This document shows positions 1-8,895 of a stretch of 64,000 nucleotides of DNA, in pieces. Positions within the stretch are counted from its first letter, which is position 1, and the number at the start of each line of letters is the position of its first letter. The stretch comes from Chloroflexota bacterium. GTDB lineage: Bacteria; Chloroflexota; Dormibacteria; Dormibacterales; Dormibacteraceae. The notes beneath the pieces were generated by a model that saw only the letters and a list, made by a program, of their open reading frames with translations, made no database searches and was not told the DNA's origin. The translations under genes and the position numbers were made by a program. Location: positions 25,275 through 89,274 of the forward strand of contig VBDR01000029.1 of NCBI GenBank assembly GCA_005882135.1. The letters run 5' to 3'.

Positions 1-418
1 GCCCCTCGTCTTCGTGGCGACGCCTCCACCGAAGCTTTGGCGGGCGGTCACGCCGGTACTCGCGGGCGCGCTCCGCGGCCAGCTCGAAGTTTTCGCAGAA
101 CTTCTCGTTGCCGGTTTGGGTCCTGAGAGCCAGGATGTCCTCGCGCAGCTCATCCCAGTACAGGTCGAATGCGAAGGCGTCGAAGAGAAGAGCCTCTGGG
201 ATCAGGTGGTGCAGGGTCAGGACGCTGATCTCCTCGAAGACGTGCGCCAGGAGCATGTAGTCGTCGGCCTGGAGGTTCTTTTTGAGCAGGCGGCCGAAGG
301 CGGTCGCCGTCGGTTCGCTGTGGAGCGTGTGCATGATCCCGATGAACGTCTGGGCGTGCTCCGCGGAGACGCGCCCGAAGCCTGGTGCCGGCGGACCTGA
401 CTCGGTCGGGCTGGGCAT
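1..418 (-). CDS. hypothetical protein, 3' end cut by window edge
   Basis: A reading frame of at least 139 codons runs from an ATG at 418 leftward off the window. The protein is acidic and alpha-helical in character, rich in Leu/Phe/Glu, with a stretch of conserved-looking aromatic residues (FDAFAFDLYWDEL) and a basic tail (RRDRPPKLRWRR). This composition resembles small soluble DUF4760-type proteins, but I cannot assign a family. There is no signal peptide or membrane segment in the visible part. A frame on the other strand (14-400) is the mirror of this one and has an unnatural composition, so the minus frame was chosen. The 147 bases between this gene and the next plus-strand gene at 566 must hold both divergent promoters; I recognise no clear boxes. 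Confidence 0.55.
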   Translation of the reverse strand, partial: MPSPTESGPPAPGFGRVSAEHAQTFIGIMHTLHSEPTATAFGRLLKKNLQADDYMLLAHVFEEISVLTLHHLIPEALLFDAFAFDLYWDELREDILALRTQTGNEKFCENFELAAERAREYRRDRPPKLRWRRRHEDEG

Positions 419-565
419 GAACGAGGTTCCAGCCTAGACCCTTGGTGCGAAAATCGCCACCTCCGGTCGTGACAAATTCAACATGGTGTCGACGCGCCGA
501 AGGATGCACGATATGCGGAGTGACCACGGGTCGCGTGTCGGGCTGCTCCCAAATCTTGCTCTGAC

Positions 566-1219
566 GTGCGGGTACCGCTTGCTCTTCGATCCCGCCCGCG
601 GGCACGCTCAGGTTCTCGACATGGGCTTCGCTACGGGCTCGCCGTCGCGGCCACGGTCATCGTCATCCTCATCCTCGGCGTGATTGCGATCGCGGCCGTG
701 GTCCGCCATCCAGACGGGCAAGTCTCGGCAAGCCAGTCGACACGCGGTCCGGGCGCCAAACCAACGCCAACCGACCCTCTCGTGTCGATGGAATTCAAGT
801 GCTCGGCCAGCATCGGCCTTGGCATCTCGGGCGCCCCTCCCGTCGCCCGTGTCAATGCGGTGCGAGCGGAGCGGCACGCGGGATTTGACCGTGTGACCAT
901 CGCATTTACGAACGCTCGACCTGGCGGGGTCACCGTCACAGCTCAGAACAGCGCCACATTTGTGGGCGCGGACGGATCCCCGATCACGCTGTCCGGGACG
1001 AGTGGGACCCTGGTGACGTTCAAGGGCGCCGACAGCCGGACCGACTATCACGGACCCGCTGACATCAAAGTCGATCTGGCCACGGTTCTGGAGCTCCGCA
1101 AGGTCGAGGATTCCGGCACCACGGTCCAGTGGGCCGTGGGAGTCGCGTCACCTGCGTGTTTTCGCGCCATGTTCTATTCGAGTCCGGTAAGGCTTGTCGT
1201 CGACTTCCGAGCCGAATAG
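566..1219 (+). CDS. membrane-anchored protein with AMIN-like beta domain
   Basis: A 217-residue protein starting at GTG 566. A basic N-terminus (RSRPRARSGSRHG) is followed by one hydrophobic segment (about residues 24-47), so it is a type II membrane-anchored or secreted protein with the bulk outside. The exterior part after a Pro/Thr linker has the look of an AMIN-like domain: a stretch reading GFDRVTIAFTN near residue 109 and a terminal strand RLVVDFRAE, typical of the last beta strand of such domains. No catalytic motif is seen. It sits 24 bp upstream of the DUF2182 gene and may share its transcript. Function unknown; envelope or cell-wall association is inference from the domain type. Confidence 0.5.
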   Translation: MRVPLALRSRPRARSGSRHGLRYGLAVAATVIVILILGVIAIAAVVRHPDGQVSASQSTRGPGAKPTPTDPLVSMEFKCSASIGLGISGAPPVARVNAVRAERHAGFDRVTIAFTNARPGGVTVTAQNSATFVGADGSPITLSGTSGTLVTFKGADSRTDYHGPADIKVDLATVLELRKVEDSGTTVQWAVGVASPACFRAMFYSSPVRLVVDFRAE

Positions 1220-1243
1220 GTCAATACGATGAGGACGAACTAA

Positions 1244-1873
1244 GTGAACGCGCCGCTGGGACCGTTTCTGGGCTCGTGGACCGTGATGATGGCGGCGATG
1301 ATGCTGCCGTCGGCAATGCCGATGATCCTGCTGCATCGACGTGGGGTCGCCGGCGCGGGTCCGATTCGGTCTGGGCTGCGAACCGGAATCTTTGTCGGCG
1401 CCTATCTCCTGGTCTGGGCAACTGCCGGCGTCGTCGTCTGGCTCGGGGCTCGGATCACCGATGCGCTCCTCCCGATGGGCGCCCGTCCATTGGCAGTTGC
1501 CGCCGTCCTGCTTCTGGCCGGCGTCTACCAGTTCACGCCCCTCAAGACGACTTGCTTGCGGACCTGCCGCAGCCCGATGGACTTCCTCTTGACCCACTGG
1601 TATCCCGGCCTGGCGGGCGAACTTCGCCTGGGCCTGGAGCACGGCCTCGACTGCTTGGGCTGCTGCTGGGCGCTGATGGCGGTGTTCGTGGGCGCGGGCG
1701 CGATGGGTCTGTTATGGGCCGCGATCATCGCGGTGGCGGTATTCGCGGAGAAAGTCTTGCCGCGGGGGTCCGAGTTCGGCCGCGCGATCGGGGCCGGGCT
1801 TATCGCCGGCGCCGTGTTGGTGGCGGCGCGACCTGAAATCGCGCAATCTCTACTGGGCAAGATGTCGGGTTAG
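1244..1873 (+). CDS. DUF2182 integral membrane protein
   Basis: A 209-residue polytopic membrane protein starting at GTG 1244. It carries the family hallmarks of DUF2182 (predicted metal-binding membrane proteins): an N-terminal MMAAMMLPSAMP helix rich in Met, a Cys pair in TCLRTCRSP near residue 106, and a second Cys cluster DCLGCCWALM near residue 136. About six hydrophobic segments are visible. The Met- and Cys-rich membrane faces suggest metal (possibly copper) contact, but no substrate is established. It is followed after 10 bp by a DUF1326 gene; this DUF2182-DUF1326 pairing is a recurring genomic association, so the two probably work together. Confidence 0.8.
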   Translation: MNAPLGPFLGSWTVMMAAMMLPSAMPMILLHRRGVAGAGPIRSGLRTGIFVGAYLLVWATAGVVVWLGARITDALLPMGARPLAVAAVLLLAGVYQFTPLKTTCLRTCRSPMDFLLTHWYPGLAGELRLGLEHGLDCLGCCWALMAVFVGAGAMGLLWAAIIAVAVFAEKVLPRGSEFGRAIGAGLIAGAVLVAARPEIAQSLLGKMSG

Positions 1874-1883
1874 GAGGAATGAC

Positions 1884-2504
1884 ATGGCAGCCGTGAAGCC
1901 GTCCAACTGGATGATGAAGGGCCAGGTCGTCGTCTCCTGCAACTGCGATTACGGGTGTCCCTGCAACGTGAACGGGCGTCCCAGCACTGGCAAGTGCGAG
2001 GGCGGTTGGACCTGGCACATCGAACAGGGGGCGCAAGGTGACGTGCGGCTCGACGGCCTGAACATCGGCCTCTACTGCAACTGGCCGGCCGCGATTCATG
2101 AGGGGAACGGGGTCGCGACCTACCTGATCGACGAACGGGCCGATGAGCCGCAGCGCGCCGCGCTGCGAGTGCTGCTGGAAGGGAACGCCGGCGGTCCGTG
2201 GGGGATCTTCCGCAGGACCTTCAGCGAGCTTCACGGCCCCCGATACGTGCGCTACGAGGTGGACGGGGACACGAACCTGCCGCGGGTCCTGGCCGCCGAT
2301 GCGCTCGCGGTCGATCTGGAGTACATCCGGAACCCGGTCACTGGGGAGACGATCCACCCGCGCGTGGTCCTGCCCGAGGGCCTCGTGGTCAAGGAGGCTG
2401 CACTCGTCGGCACCAAACAGTTCAAGGTGAAGGACGACCACGTGAGCTACGACCATTCAGGCCGATACGGCGCGTTCGGCTTCTTCCAGTACTTCGGTCC
2501 CTAG
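1884..2504 (+). CDS. DUF1326 domain protein
   Basis: A 206-residue soluble protein with the DUF1326 signature: Cys-rich N-terminus CNCDYGCPCNVNG (about residues 19-31), then KCEGGWTWHI, and the middle motif NIGLYCNWP. The start ATG at 1884 is preceded by a strong AGGAGG ribosome site 7 bp upstream, overlapping the stop region of the DUF2182 gene, so the two genes are translationally close. The clustered cysteines look like a metal or redox site. No signal peptide. The biochemical role of the family is not known; the partnership with DUF2182 suggests a membrane/cytosol metal-handling pair, which is inference. Confidence 0.85.
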   Translation: MAAVKPSNWMMKGQVVVSCNCDYGCPCNVNGRPSTGKCEGGWTWHIEQGAQGDVRLDGLNIGLYCNWPAAIHEGNGVATYLIDERADEPQRAALRVLLEGNAGGPWGIFRRTFSELHGPRYVRYEVDGDTNLPRVLAADALAVDLEYIRNPVTGETIHPRVVLPEGLVVKEAALVGTKQFKVKDDHVSYDHSGRYGAFGFFQYFGP

Positions 2505-2552
2505 CAGGAGACATGGCGGGGCATCACAGCGGGACCTGAGCTTGGTTCGGAT

Positions 2553-2644
2553 TGGCGGAGCGGGAGGGATTTGAACCCTCGAGGCCCTTGCGGGCCTACG
2601 GCATTTCCAGTGCCGCGCCCTCGACCGAGCTAGGCGACCGCTCC
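2553..2644 (-). tRNA. tRNA-Ser (GGA anticodon)
   Basis: Reading the minus strand from 2644, a complete class II tRNA folds: acceptor GGAGCGG pairing with CCGCTCC, a D arm, an anticodon arm GGCAC/..TGCC with loop CTGGAAA (anticodon GGA, decoding UCC/UCU), a long variable arm GGCCCGCAAGGGCC typical of serine tRNAs, T arm GAGGG-TTCAAAT-CCCTC, discriminator G and an encoded CCA (2553-2555). It lies just downstream of rpiA in the same orientation, and its 5' leader is the tandem repeat array described separately, which contains copies of its own first 11 bases and of its D arm in reverse orientation. Confidence 0.95.
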
Positions 2645-2983
2645 GCGTTCATTCTCGCAACTACCGAGAATCGCCTAGCTCGGTCGACCGCCGCGTCGGC
2701 AGTCTGTGGAACCTGATCCGTCGTGCCGCGGCGGACTCGACCGTGCGACCGCTCCGCGTTCATTCTCGCAACTACCGAGAATCGCCTAGCTCGGTCGACC
2801 GCCGCGTCGGCAGTCTGTGGAACCTGATCCGTCGTGCCGCGGCGGACTCAACCGTGCGACCGCTCCGCGTTCATTCTCGCAACTACCGAGAATCGCCTAG
2901 CTCGGTCGACCGCCGCGCCTGCGTCCTGGAGAGTCGATCAGGCCTTGGGGGGCGGATTCGACCGTGCGACCGCTCCGCCTGAG
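2634..2983 (-). repeat. three ~111-bp tandem repeats derived from the tRNA-Ser 5' region
   Basis: The boundary sequence GCGACCGCTCCGC recurs four times; CTCCGC begins at 2641, 2752, 2863 and 2973, giving periods of 111, 111 and 110 bp. Units 1 and 2 are identical except for one base; unit 3 diverges in its right half. On the minus strand each boundary equals the first 11 bases of the tRNA-Ser. Each unit also carries a hairpin (ATTCTCG at 2651-2657 with CGAGAAT at 2665-2671 in unit 1) and a 17-bp perfect reverse copy of the tRNA D-arm region (2671-2687 versus 2621-2637). The array forms the tRNA leader and the 3' end of rpiA. Confidence 0.9.
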
Positions 2984-3663
2984 AGTCTACCTATCGCTTT
3001 TGGGCCTTCCGGTCCGGCCACGATCACCGTGTCGGCCATGCCGATGAACAACCCGTGCTCGACCACGCCCGTCAATTTCTTGAGCTCGACACCGAAATCG
3101 GCGGGGTTCTTGATCCCGCCTTCCATCGTCACGTCGAGGATCAGGTTGCCGTTGTCGGAGATGTAGGGCGTCTCTTCCCCACCTCGCACGACCAGGCTCT
3201 GGGCCAGGGCCGCCAATCGCTCGGCTGTGGATCGCCACAGGAACGGCAGCACCTCGACGGGCAGCACACCAACACCAAGCTGCTTGACCAGCTTGGATTC
3301 GTCGACCACGACCACGAAACGTCTCGAAGCTGCCGCCACCAGCTTCTCCCTGACCAGCGCGCCACCCCGTCCCTTGATGAGATTGAGCGCGGGATCGACC
3401 TCGTCCGCGCCGTCGACCGTGAGGTCGATCTGCCCCGCAATCTCGGTCACGATGGGGATGCCGAGCTCGGCCGCGAGCTCGGCTGTTTCGCGCGACGTGG
3501 GCACACCTCGCACCTTCATGCCCTCCTCGACCAGCCGGCCGACCCCTTCTGTGAAATACCGGGCGGTGGAGCCGCTGCCCAGGCCAAGCAGCATGCCGTC
3601 CTGGACCAGCTCCAGCGCCTTGTAGGCTGCGGACTGCTTGAGCTCGTCACTCAAGAGCGTCAC
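2938..3663 (-). CDS. rpiA: ribose-5-phosphate isomerase A
   Basis: Interconverts ribose-5-phosphate and ribulose-5-phosphate in the cytosol. The 241-residue protein shows the RpiA motifs in order: phosphate-binding LGLGSGSTA near residue 26, catalytic DGADEVDP near residue 85 and KGRGGALVREK just after, then the C-terminal GMADTVIVAGPEG. The start is GTG 3663, overlapping the end of rpe by 17 bp; the open frame upstream of it codes nothing RpiA-like. The last gene of the pentose phosphate operon. Odd: the final ~13 codons and the stop lie inside the tandem repeat array, so the natural C-terminus has apparently been replaced by repeat-encoded residues (VARSNPPPKA). Confidence 0.93.
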   Translation of the reverse strand: MTLLSDELKQSAAYKALELVQDGMLLGLGSGSTARYFTEGVGRLVEEGMKVRGVPTSRETAELAAELGIPIVTEIAGQIDLTVDGADEVDPALNLIKGRGGALVREKLVAAASRRFVVVVDESKLVKQLGVGVLPVEVLPFLWRSTAERLAALAQSLVVRGGEETPYISDNGNLILDVTMEGGIKNPADFGVELKKLTGVVEHGLFIGMADTVIVAGPEGPKAIGRLSGGAVARSNPPPKA

Positions 3664-4297
3664 GGATCGCCTTGATCCCCGCGGCGACACCGCCCTTGTA
3701 TCCGAACACCGAGCTGCCCGCCACCAGCACGGTCGCACCGGCGCCCACCACCAGGATCGCGCTCCGCGCGTCGATCCCGCCATCGACCTCGATCTCGACC
3801 TTCGGGGACAGGGCGCGCAGGCGCTGAACCTTGTCTGTGCTGCTCGGAATGAACTTCTGCCCGCCGAATCCCGGCTCGACGGTCATCACGTTGACGAGGT
3901 CCACATACGGCAGGATCTCGCGCAGGTCTTCGAGCGGCGTCGCCGGGTTGATCGCGACACCTGCTTTCGCGCCCAGCTCCTTGATGGCCTGCACCGTTCT
4001 GTAAAGAGAACTCGTCGCCTCGACCTGCACCTCGATCAGGGTTGCCCCCGATCTGGCGAATGCCTCCAGGAACAGCTCCGGGCGCTCGACCATCAGGTGG
4101 GCTTCGATGGGCAGAGAGGTGGCGCGCCTCACGGCTTCGACGACGCCTGGGCCGAAGGTGAGGTTCGGCACGAAATGGCCGTCCATGACGTCGACCTGGA
4201 TGCGGTCGGCGCCTGCGCTCTCCGCTTCCTTGACCTGCTCGGCGAGGCGACCGGCGTCGGCCGAGAGAATCGACGGAACAATCTCAATCCGAGGCAT
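3647..4297 (-). CDS. rpe: ribulose-phosphate 3-epimerase
   Basis: Converts ribulose-5-phosphate to xylulose-5-phosphate. The 216-residue TIM-barrel protein has the standard motifs: PSILSAD at the start, the metal/catalytic VDVMDGHFVPN near residue 36, HLMVERPE near residue 67, MTVEPGFGGQKF near residue 140 and EVDGGI near residue 175, followed by the phosphate-binding GSSVFG. Length is normal. It starts at ATG 4297 and ends inside the start of rpiA. A palindromic repeat (4315-4355) sits in the 71-bp gap behind pgl and provides a GGGGAGG stretch, but this lies on the opposite orientation so is unlikely to be its ribosome site. Confidence 0.96.
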   Translation of the reverse strand: MPRIEIVPSILSADAGRLAEQVKEAESAGADRIQVDVMDGHFVPNLTFGPGVVEAVRRATSLPIEAHLMVERPELFLEAFARSGATLIEVQVEATSSLYRTVQAIKELGAKAGVAINPATPLEDLREILPYVDLVNVMTVEPGFGGQKFIPSSTDKVQRLRALSPKVEIEVDGGIDARSAILVVGAGATVLVAGSSVFGYKGGVAAGIKAIRDALE

Positions 4298-4314
4298 GTG
4301 GTGGCTTCATCGGC

Positions 4315-4355
4315 CCTCCGTCGGCTCCGCCGAACCTCCCCATGAATGGGGAGGA
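4315..4355. repeat. dispersed palindromic repeat, pgl-rpe gap
   Basis: Core CCTCCCC-ATGAAT-GGGGAGG (about 4335-4354) preceded by the second module CGGCTCCGCCG. Order is module B then module A (reverse orientation relative to the copy at 28137). It occupies most of the only non-coding gap between pgl and rpe, inside the operon. Confidence 0.85.
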
Positions 4356-4368
4356 CAAGCCTCTCCGA

Positions 4369-5013
4369 TCACTGACCCGCTGCGGCCCGGTCGATCAGCC
4401 ATCGTGCGCCCGCAATCATCCCGGATGGCGATTCGCCACGCCGGGCCATCGCCACCGCCGCCGCCTTGCCCGTACCGGTCGCCATCACCAGCACTCGATG
4501 CGCGTCGCGTAGAGCTTCGAGGGTCAAGGTCACCCGCTCAGGTGGCGGTTTCGGCGAATCTCTAATGCCGGCTGTGAGCCCGTCAGCCTCCAGCGCCGGA
4601 TGTCCGGGGAACAAGGAGGCGATGTGCCCATCCTCCCCCACTCCCAGGAGCACGAAATCCAGAGGCGCGGCGTAATCGACCACCTCGGCGTAGAGGTCCG
4701 CGCCTTCTTCCGGGCCGAGCTCGGCCGGGATCCGATAAACGGTCGCCGGTGAGACATGATCGAGCAGCGTTTCTTTTGCCATCCGGTAGTTGCTCTCGGG
4801 ATGATCCGGCGGCACGCATCGCTCGTCGCCGAACAGCACCGCGACCCGGCCCCACTCCACTTCCAGCGTCGAGAGGAGCTCATAGCAGCGTTTGGGCGTC
4901 GTGCCCCCGGTCAGGACCAGGGTCTTCGCGCCGTCGCGCAACGCCTCGGCGATCTCCGCCGCCGCCGCCTCCGCAACCTCTTCGGCCGTCGCGAGGATGA
5001 CGAACTCGGCCAT
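4369..5013 (-). CDS. pgl: 6-phosphogluconolactonase
   Basis: Hydrolyses 6-phosphogluconolactone to 6-phosphogluconate, second step of the oxidative pentose phosphate pathway. The 214-residue protein shows the SugarP isomerase/PGL motifs LVLTGGTTPKRCYE near residue 31, LFGDERCVPPDHPESN near residue 60, and the catalytic-region GVGEDGHIASLFPG near residue 124. Length is slightly short of the typical 230-260 residues. Its ATG (5013) directly abuts the stop codon of opcA (5014-5016) without a spacer, so its translation is coupled to opcA. Confidence 0.93.
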   Translation of the reverse strand: MAEFVILATAEEVAEAAAAEIAEALRDGAKTLVLTGGTTPKRCYELLSTLEVEWGRVAVLFGDERCVPPDHPESNYRMAKETLLDHVSPATVYRIPAELGPEEGADLYAEVVDYAAPLDFVLLGVGEDGHIASLFPGHPALEADGLTAGIRDSPKPPPERVTLTLEALRDAHRVLVMATGTGKAAAVAMARRGESPSGMIAGARWLIDRAAAGQ

Positions 5014-6383
5014 CTAGAACTTCTCCACCAGCTCCGCCGCCGACGCCAACGAGCGGTTGTAGACCTCGTCGTGAGTCCCGGTCGAGAGTAGGTCGAGGAG
5101 AAGAGAAGGCACGTCCTCGCCTTCGAGCTGCTGCACGTGACGCAGTGGAGCGCCCTCGCCGACCTCGATCATCGTCAAAAGCACCGTTGTCGAATCCTGG
5201 CGGCGCCGATCGAATCTGAACACGGTTGATGCCCTGGGCCGGCTCTCGCCCGGCGCGTCGCCGGTGGCCGTGTGATGCAGCGAATCCAGGTTCTCGTGCA
5301 GCACGTCGCGATGCCACTCGGCCCGGCGCTCGGCAAGCTCGATGCCCGCGTCGTCTTCTCCGCCGGTTGTGTGCAGGCTTCGATACGAAGGCTCCGGCGT
5401 GCTGCGCATGCGCTCCGGGTCATGCTGCACCGACAGCCTGAAAGTCGTCCCACGGGCGGCTCCCGCGATCCGGACCGCGCTCAGCTCGCCGGCCGCGAGG
5501 TGCTCCTTCCGCACTGACCTGAAGGCCACCTCGATCGACCGTCCACCCGCCTCGTAGTGAGCCACCACAACCCCGCCAGGCCCTGCAGCCGCCCGCTTGA
5601 GGTTCCACCCCAGCGCCGTCGCCATCCAGCCGGTGATCAGAGCCGCCGCGATCCGGTTGCCTCGCCCATCGCCCTCGTAATCCACACCGACCTCGGCGAT
5701 GCCGCCGAGAAAGGAGCGACGGTCGCGCGGGGTGAAGAACTGGGCGATCGTCTCGCGCCAGGGCTTGAGCCGCGCCCACTGCAGGTCCGCCAGGCCAAGA
5801 CGGTGATGCGCAACATTCAGCAATGCCGAAAGGCCGCGAAACGTGTGGTAGGGCCGCTCGAACTGCGCCGAGTCGACGACCAGTCCGTCGCAGATCCGCA
5901 GCGCCTCCAGCAGGTCTCGCTTGTCAAACGGTGGCGTTCCCATCCACCACAGGTACGTCGGCACGCCGCTCACCAGCAACGGATCGACCAGCGCGTCGAG
6001 GTGTTCCGCGGCGGCGCCGCGGACGTGAAGCGTGATGATCTCGCACTCCGTGGCGCATGCCTCCGCCGGCCGCTGCACCTCGGTCGCGATCCATGCCTCG
6101 AGGTGGCCGCCACGTACCGGAGCGTCCTCGCGAATCACGATCGACTGCGCCGGGTGCTGGGCGCTGATTGCCCGCGACGTCCGCACGGCCAGCTGCTCGT
6201 GGGAGGCGCTGGCCACCACGCCGATCAGCGTCATCACGCAGCTGCGCGGATGGGGATGCTCGTCATCTCCGGCCTCCGTGCGGTCAAACCTTTCACGGAT
6301 CTGGCTCAAGGCATCCAGCACGTCGCGGATGGAGACGTCGTCGCCGTGCCACTCCGGGGTGACGTCAGGTGTGACCACCGCGC

Positions 6384-6387
<4 letters not shown>
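5014..6387 (-). CDS. opcA: OpcA, glucose-6-phosphate dehydrogenase assembly protein
   Basis: OpcA is an allosteric/assembly partner of glucose-6-phosphate dehydrogenase known in cyanobacteria and actinobacteria. The 457-residue product has the family's features: SCVMTLIGVV near residue 50, the LLVSGVPTYLWWMGTPPF block near residue 140, and a central HHRLGLADLQWARLKPWRE block. The C-terminal part (after ~residue 300) contains a divergent, Arg/Asp-rich region with the conserved-looking ending VYNRSLASAAELV. Start chosen at GTG 6387, which overlaps the zwf stop codon as GTGA; the frame upstream is the mirror of zwf. Its position directly behind zwf fits its role as the G6PDH partner. Confidence 0.9.
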
Positions 6388-7912
<1,525 letters not shown>

Positions 7913-7916
<4 letters not shown>

Positions 7917-8836
7917 TTTTCGGAGGCGGCATCCTTGACCACAGCGTGGCCGCCGAACTGTGCCCGCATCATCGCCAGCATGCGATCGCCGAAGGTGTTC
8001 TCCATCCGGCTGCGGAACCGCGCGAAGAGCGACTCCGCGATCACCGGTGTCGGGACCGACTCGTCGATCGCCGCCTCCACCGTCCAGCGACCTTCGCCGG
8101 TGTCCTCCACCCAGCCTTTGATGCTGGTCAGCTCGGGGTCCTGGGACAGGCCACGCGCGATCAGGTCGAGCAGCCACGAGCGCACCACGCTCCCGGTGCG
8201 CCAGGCCTCGGCGATGGCACGCATGTCCATGCCCGGAAACGACCTGGACATCTTCATCACCTGGAAGCCTTCCGCGTATGCCTGCATGAGGCCGTACTCG
8301 ACCCCGTTGTGGACCATCTTCACGAAGTGGCCTGACCCTTCGGCGCCGGTTCGGACCAGGCCGCCGTCGTCGGGCGCAAGGTCTTTGAGGATGGGCAGAC
8401 AGCGGTCATAGATCTCCTGCTCGGCGCCAACCATCAGGCAGTACCCGTACTCCTGGCCCCAGATTCCGCCCGACGTCCCGGCGTCCATGTAATGCATCCC
8501 TTTCCTCCGGACCCGGGCGCAATCGTCGAGCGCGATCTTCCAGTTCGTGTTGCCGCCGTCGACGATGATGTCGCCGGGGTCGCCCAGCTCGATCAGCTGG
8601 TTGATCGCCTGCGTGGTCGGATCACCGGCCGGGACCATGATCCACATGATCCGAGGCCGATCCTCGAAGCCGCCGACAAACGCCTCCCACGTGCTGGCGC
8701 CCACCGCTCCCTCTGCCGCGTGCCGCTTCACTGCCTCGGCCGAGAGGTCGAAAGCGACCACGCGATGGCCCCGCTTGAGCAGGCGCAGCGCCATGTTGCC
8801 GCCCATGCGGCCGAGCCCGACAAACCCAATCTCCAT
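7913..8836 (-). CDS. gnd: 6-phosphogluconate dehydrogenase, short type
   Basis: Oxidative decarboxylation of 6-phosphogluconate to ribulose-5-phosphate. At 307 residues it belongs to the short (~300 residue) GndA/YqeC-type enzymes, which lack the C-terminal helical duplication of the 470-residue enzyme and are often NAD+-linked. Motifs: N-terminal GFVGLGRMGGNMALRL, then DGGNTNWK near residue 94, substrate-binding DAGTSGGIWG near residue 118, and KMVHNGVEYGLMQAYAEG near residue 173 with the catalytic Lys and the Glu. Starts at ATG 8836. A palindromic repeat fills the 59-bp gap behind the tal-pgi gene. Confidence 0.93.
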
Positions 8837-8845
8837 CTAGGTCAT

Positions 8846-8884
8846 CTCCCTCTCCCCGCAGGGGAGAGGGTCGGGGTGAGGGGC
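8846..8884. repeat. dispersed palindromic repeat, tal-pgi to gnd gap
   Basis: Variant of the repeat family: CCCTCTCCCC-GCA-GGGGAGAGGG followed by TCGGGGTGAGGGG. The longer arm CCCTCTCCCC is shared with the copy at 42211, defining a sub-family. It lies within the pentose phosphate operon. Confidence 0.8.
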
Positions 8885-8895
8885 GTGGCCAGTAA

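Noticed and set aside
14..400. Open plus-strand frame at the window start
   Set aside because: It mirrors the minus-strand gene 1-418, which has a far more natural amino acid composition; high GC content creates long antisense frames throughout the window.
2634..2983. Tandem repeats as a CRISPR array or origin iterons
   Set aside because: Units are 111 bp, adjacent and derived from tRNA sequence; no dnaA boxes, no cas genes, no replication genes.
8846..8884. Palindromic repeats as Rho-independent terminators
   Set aside because: No T-tract follows the hairpins, and most lie inside operons where transcription must continue.
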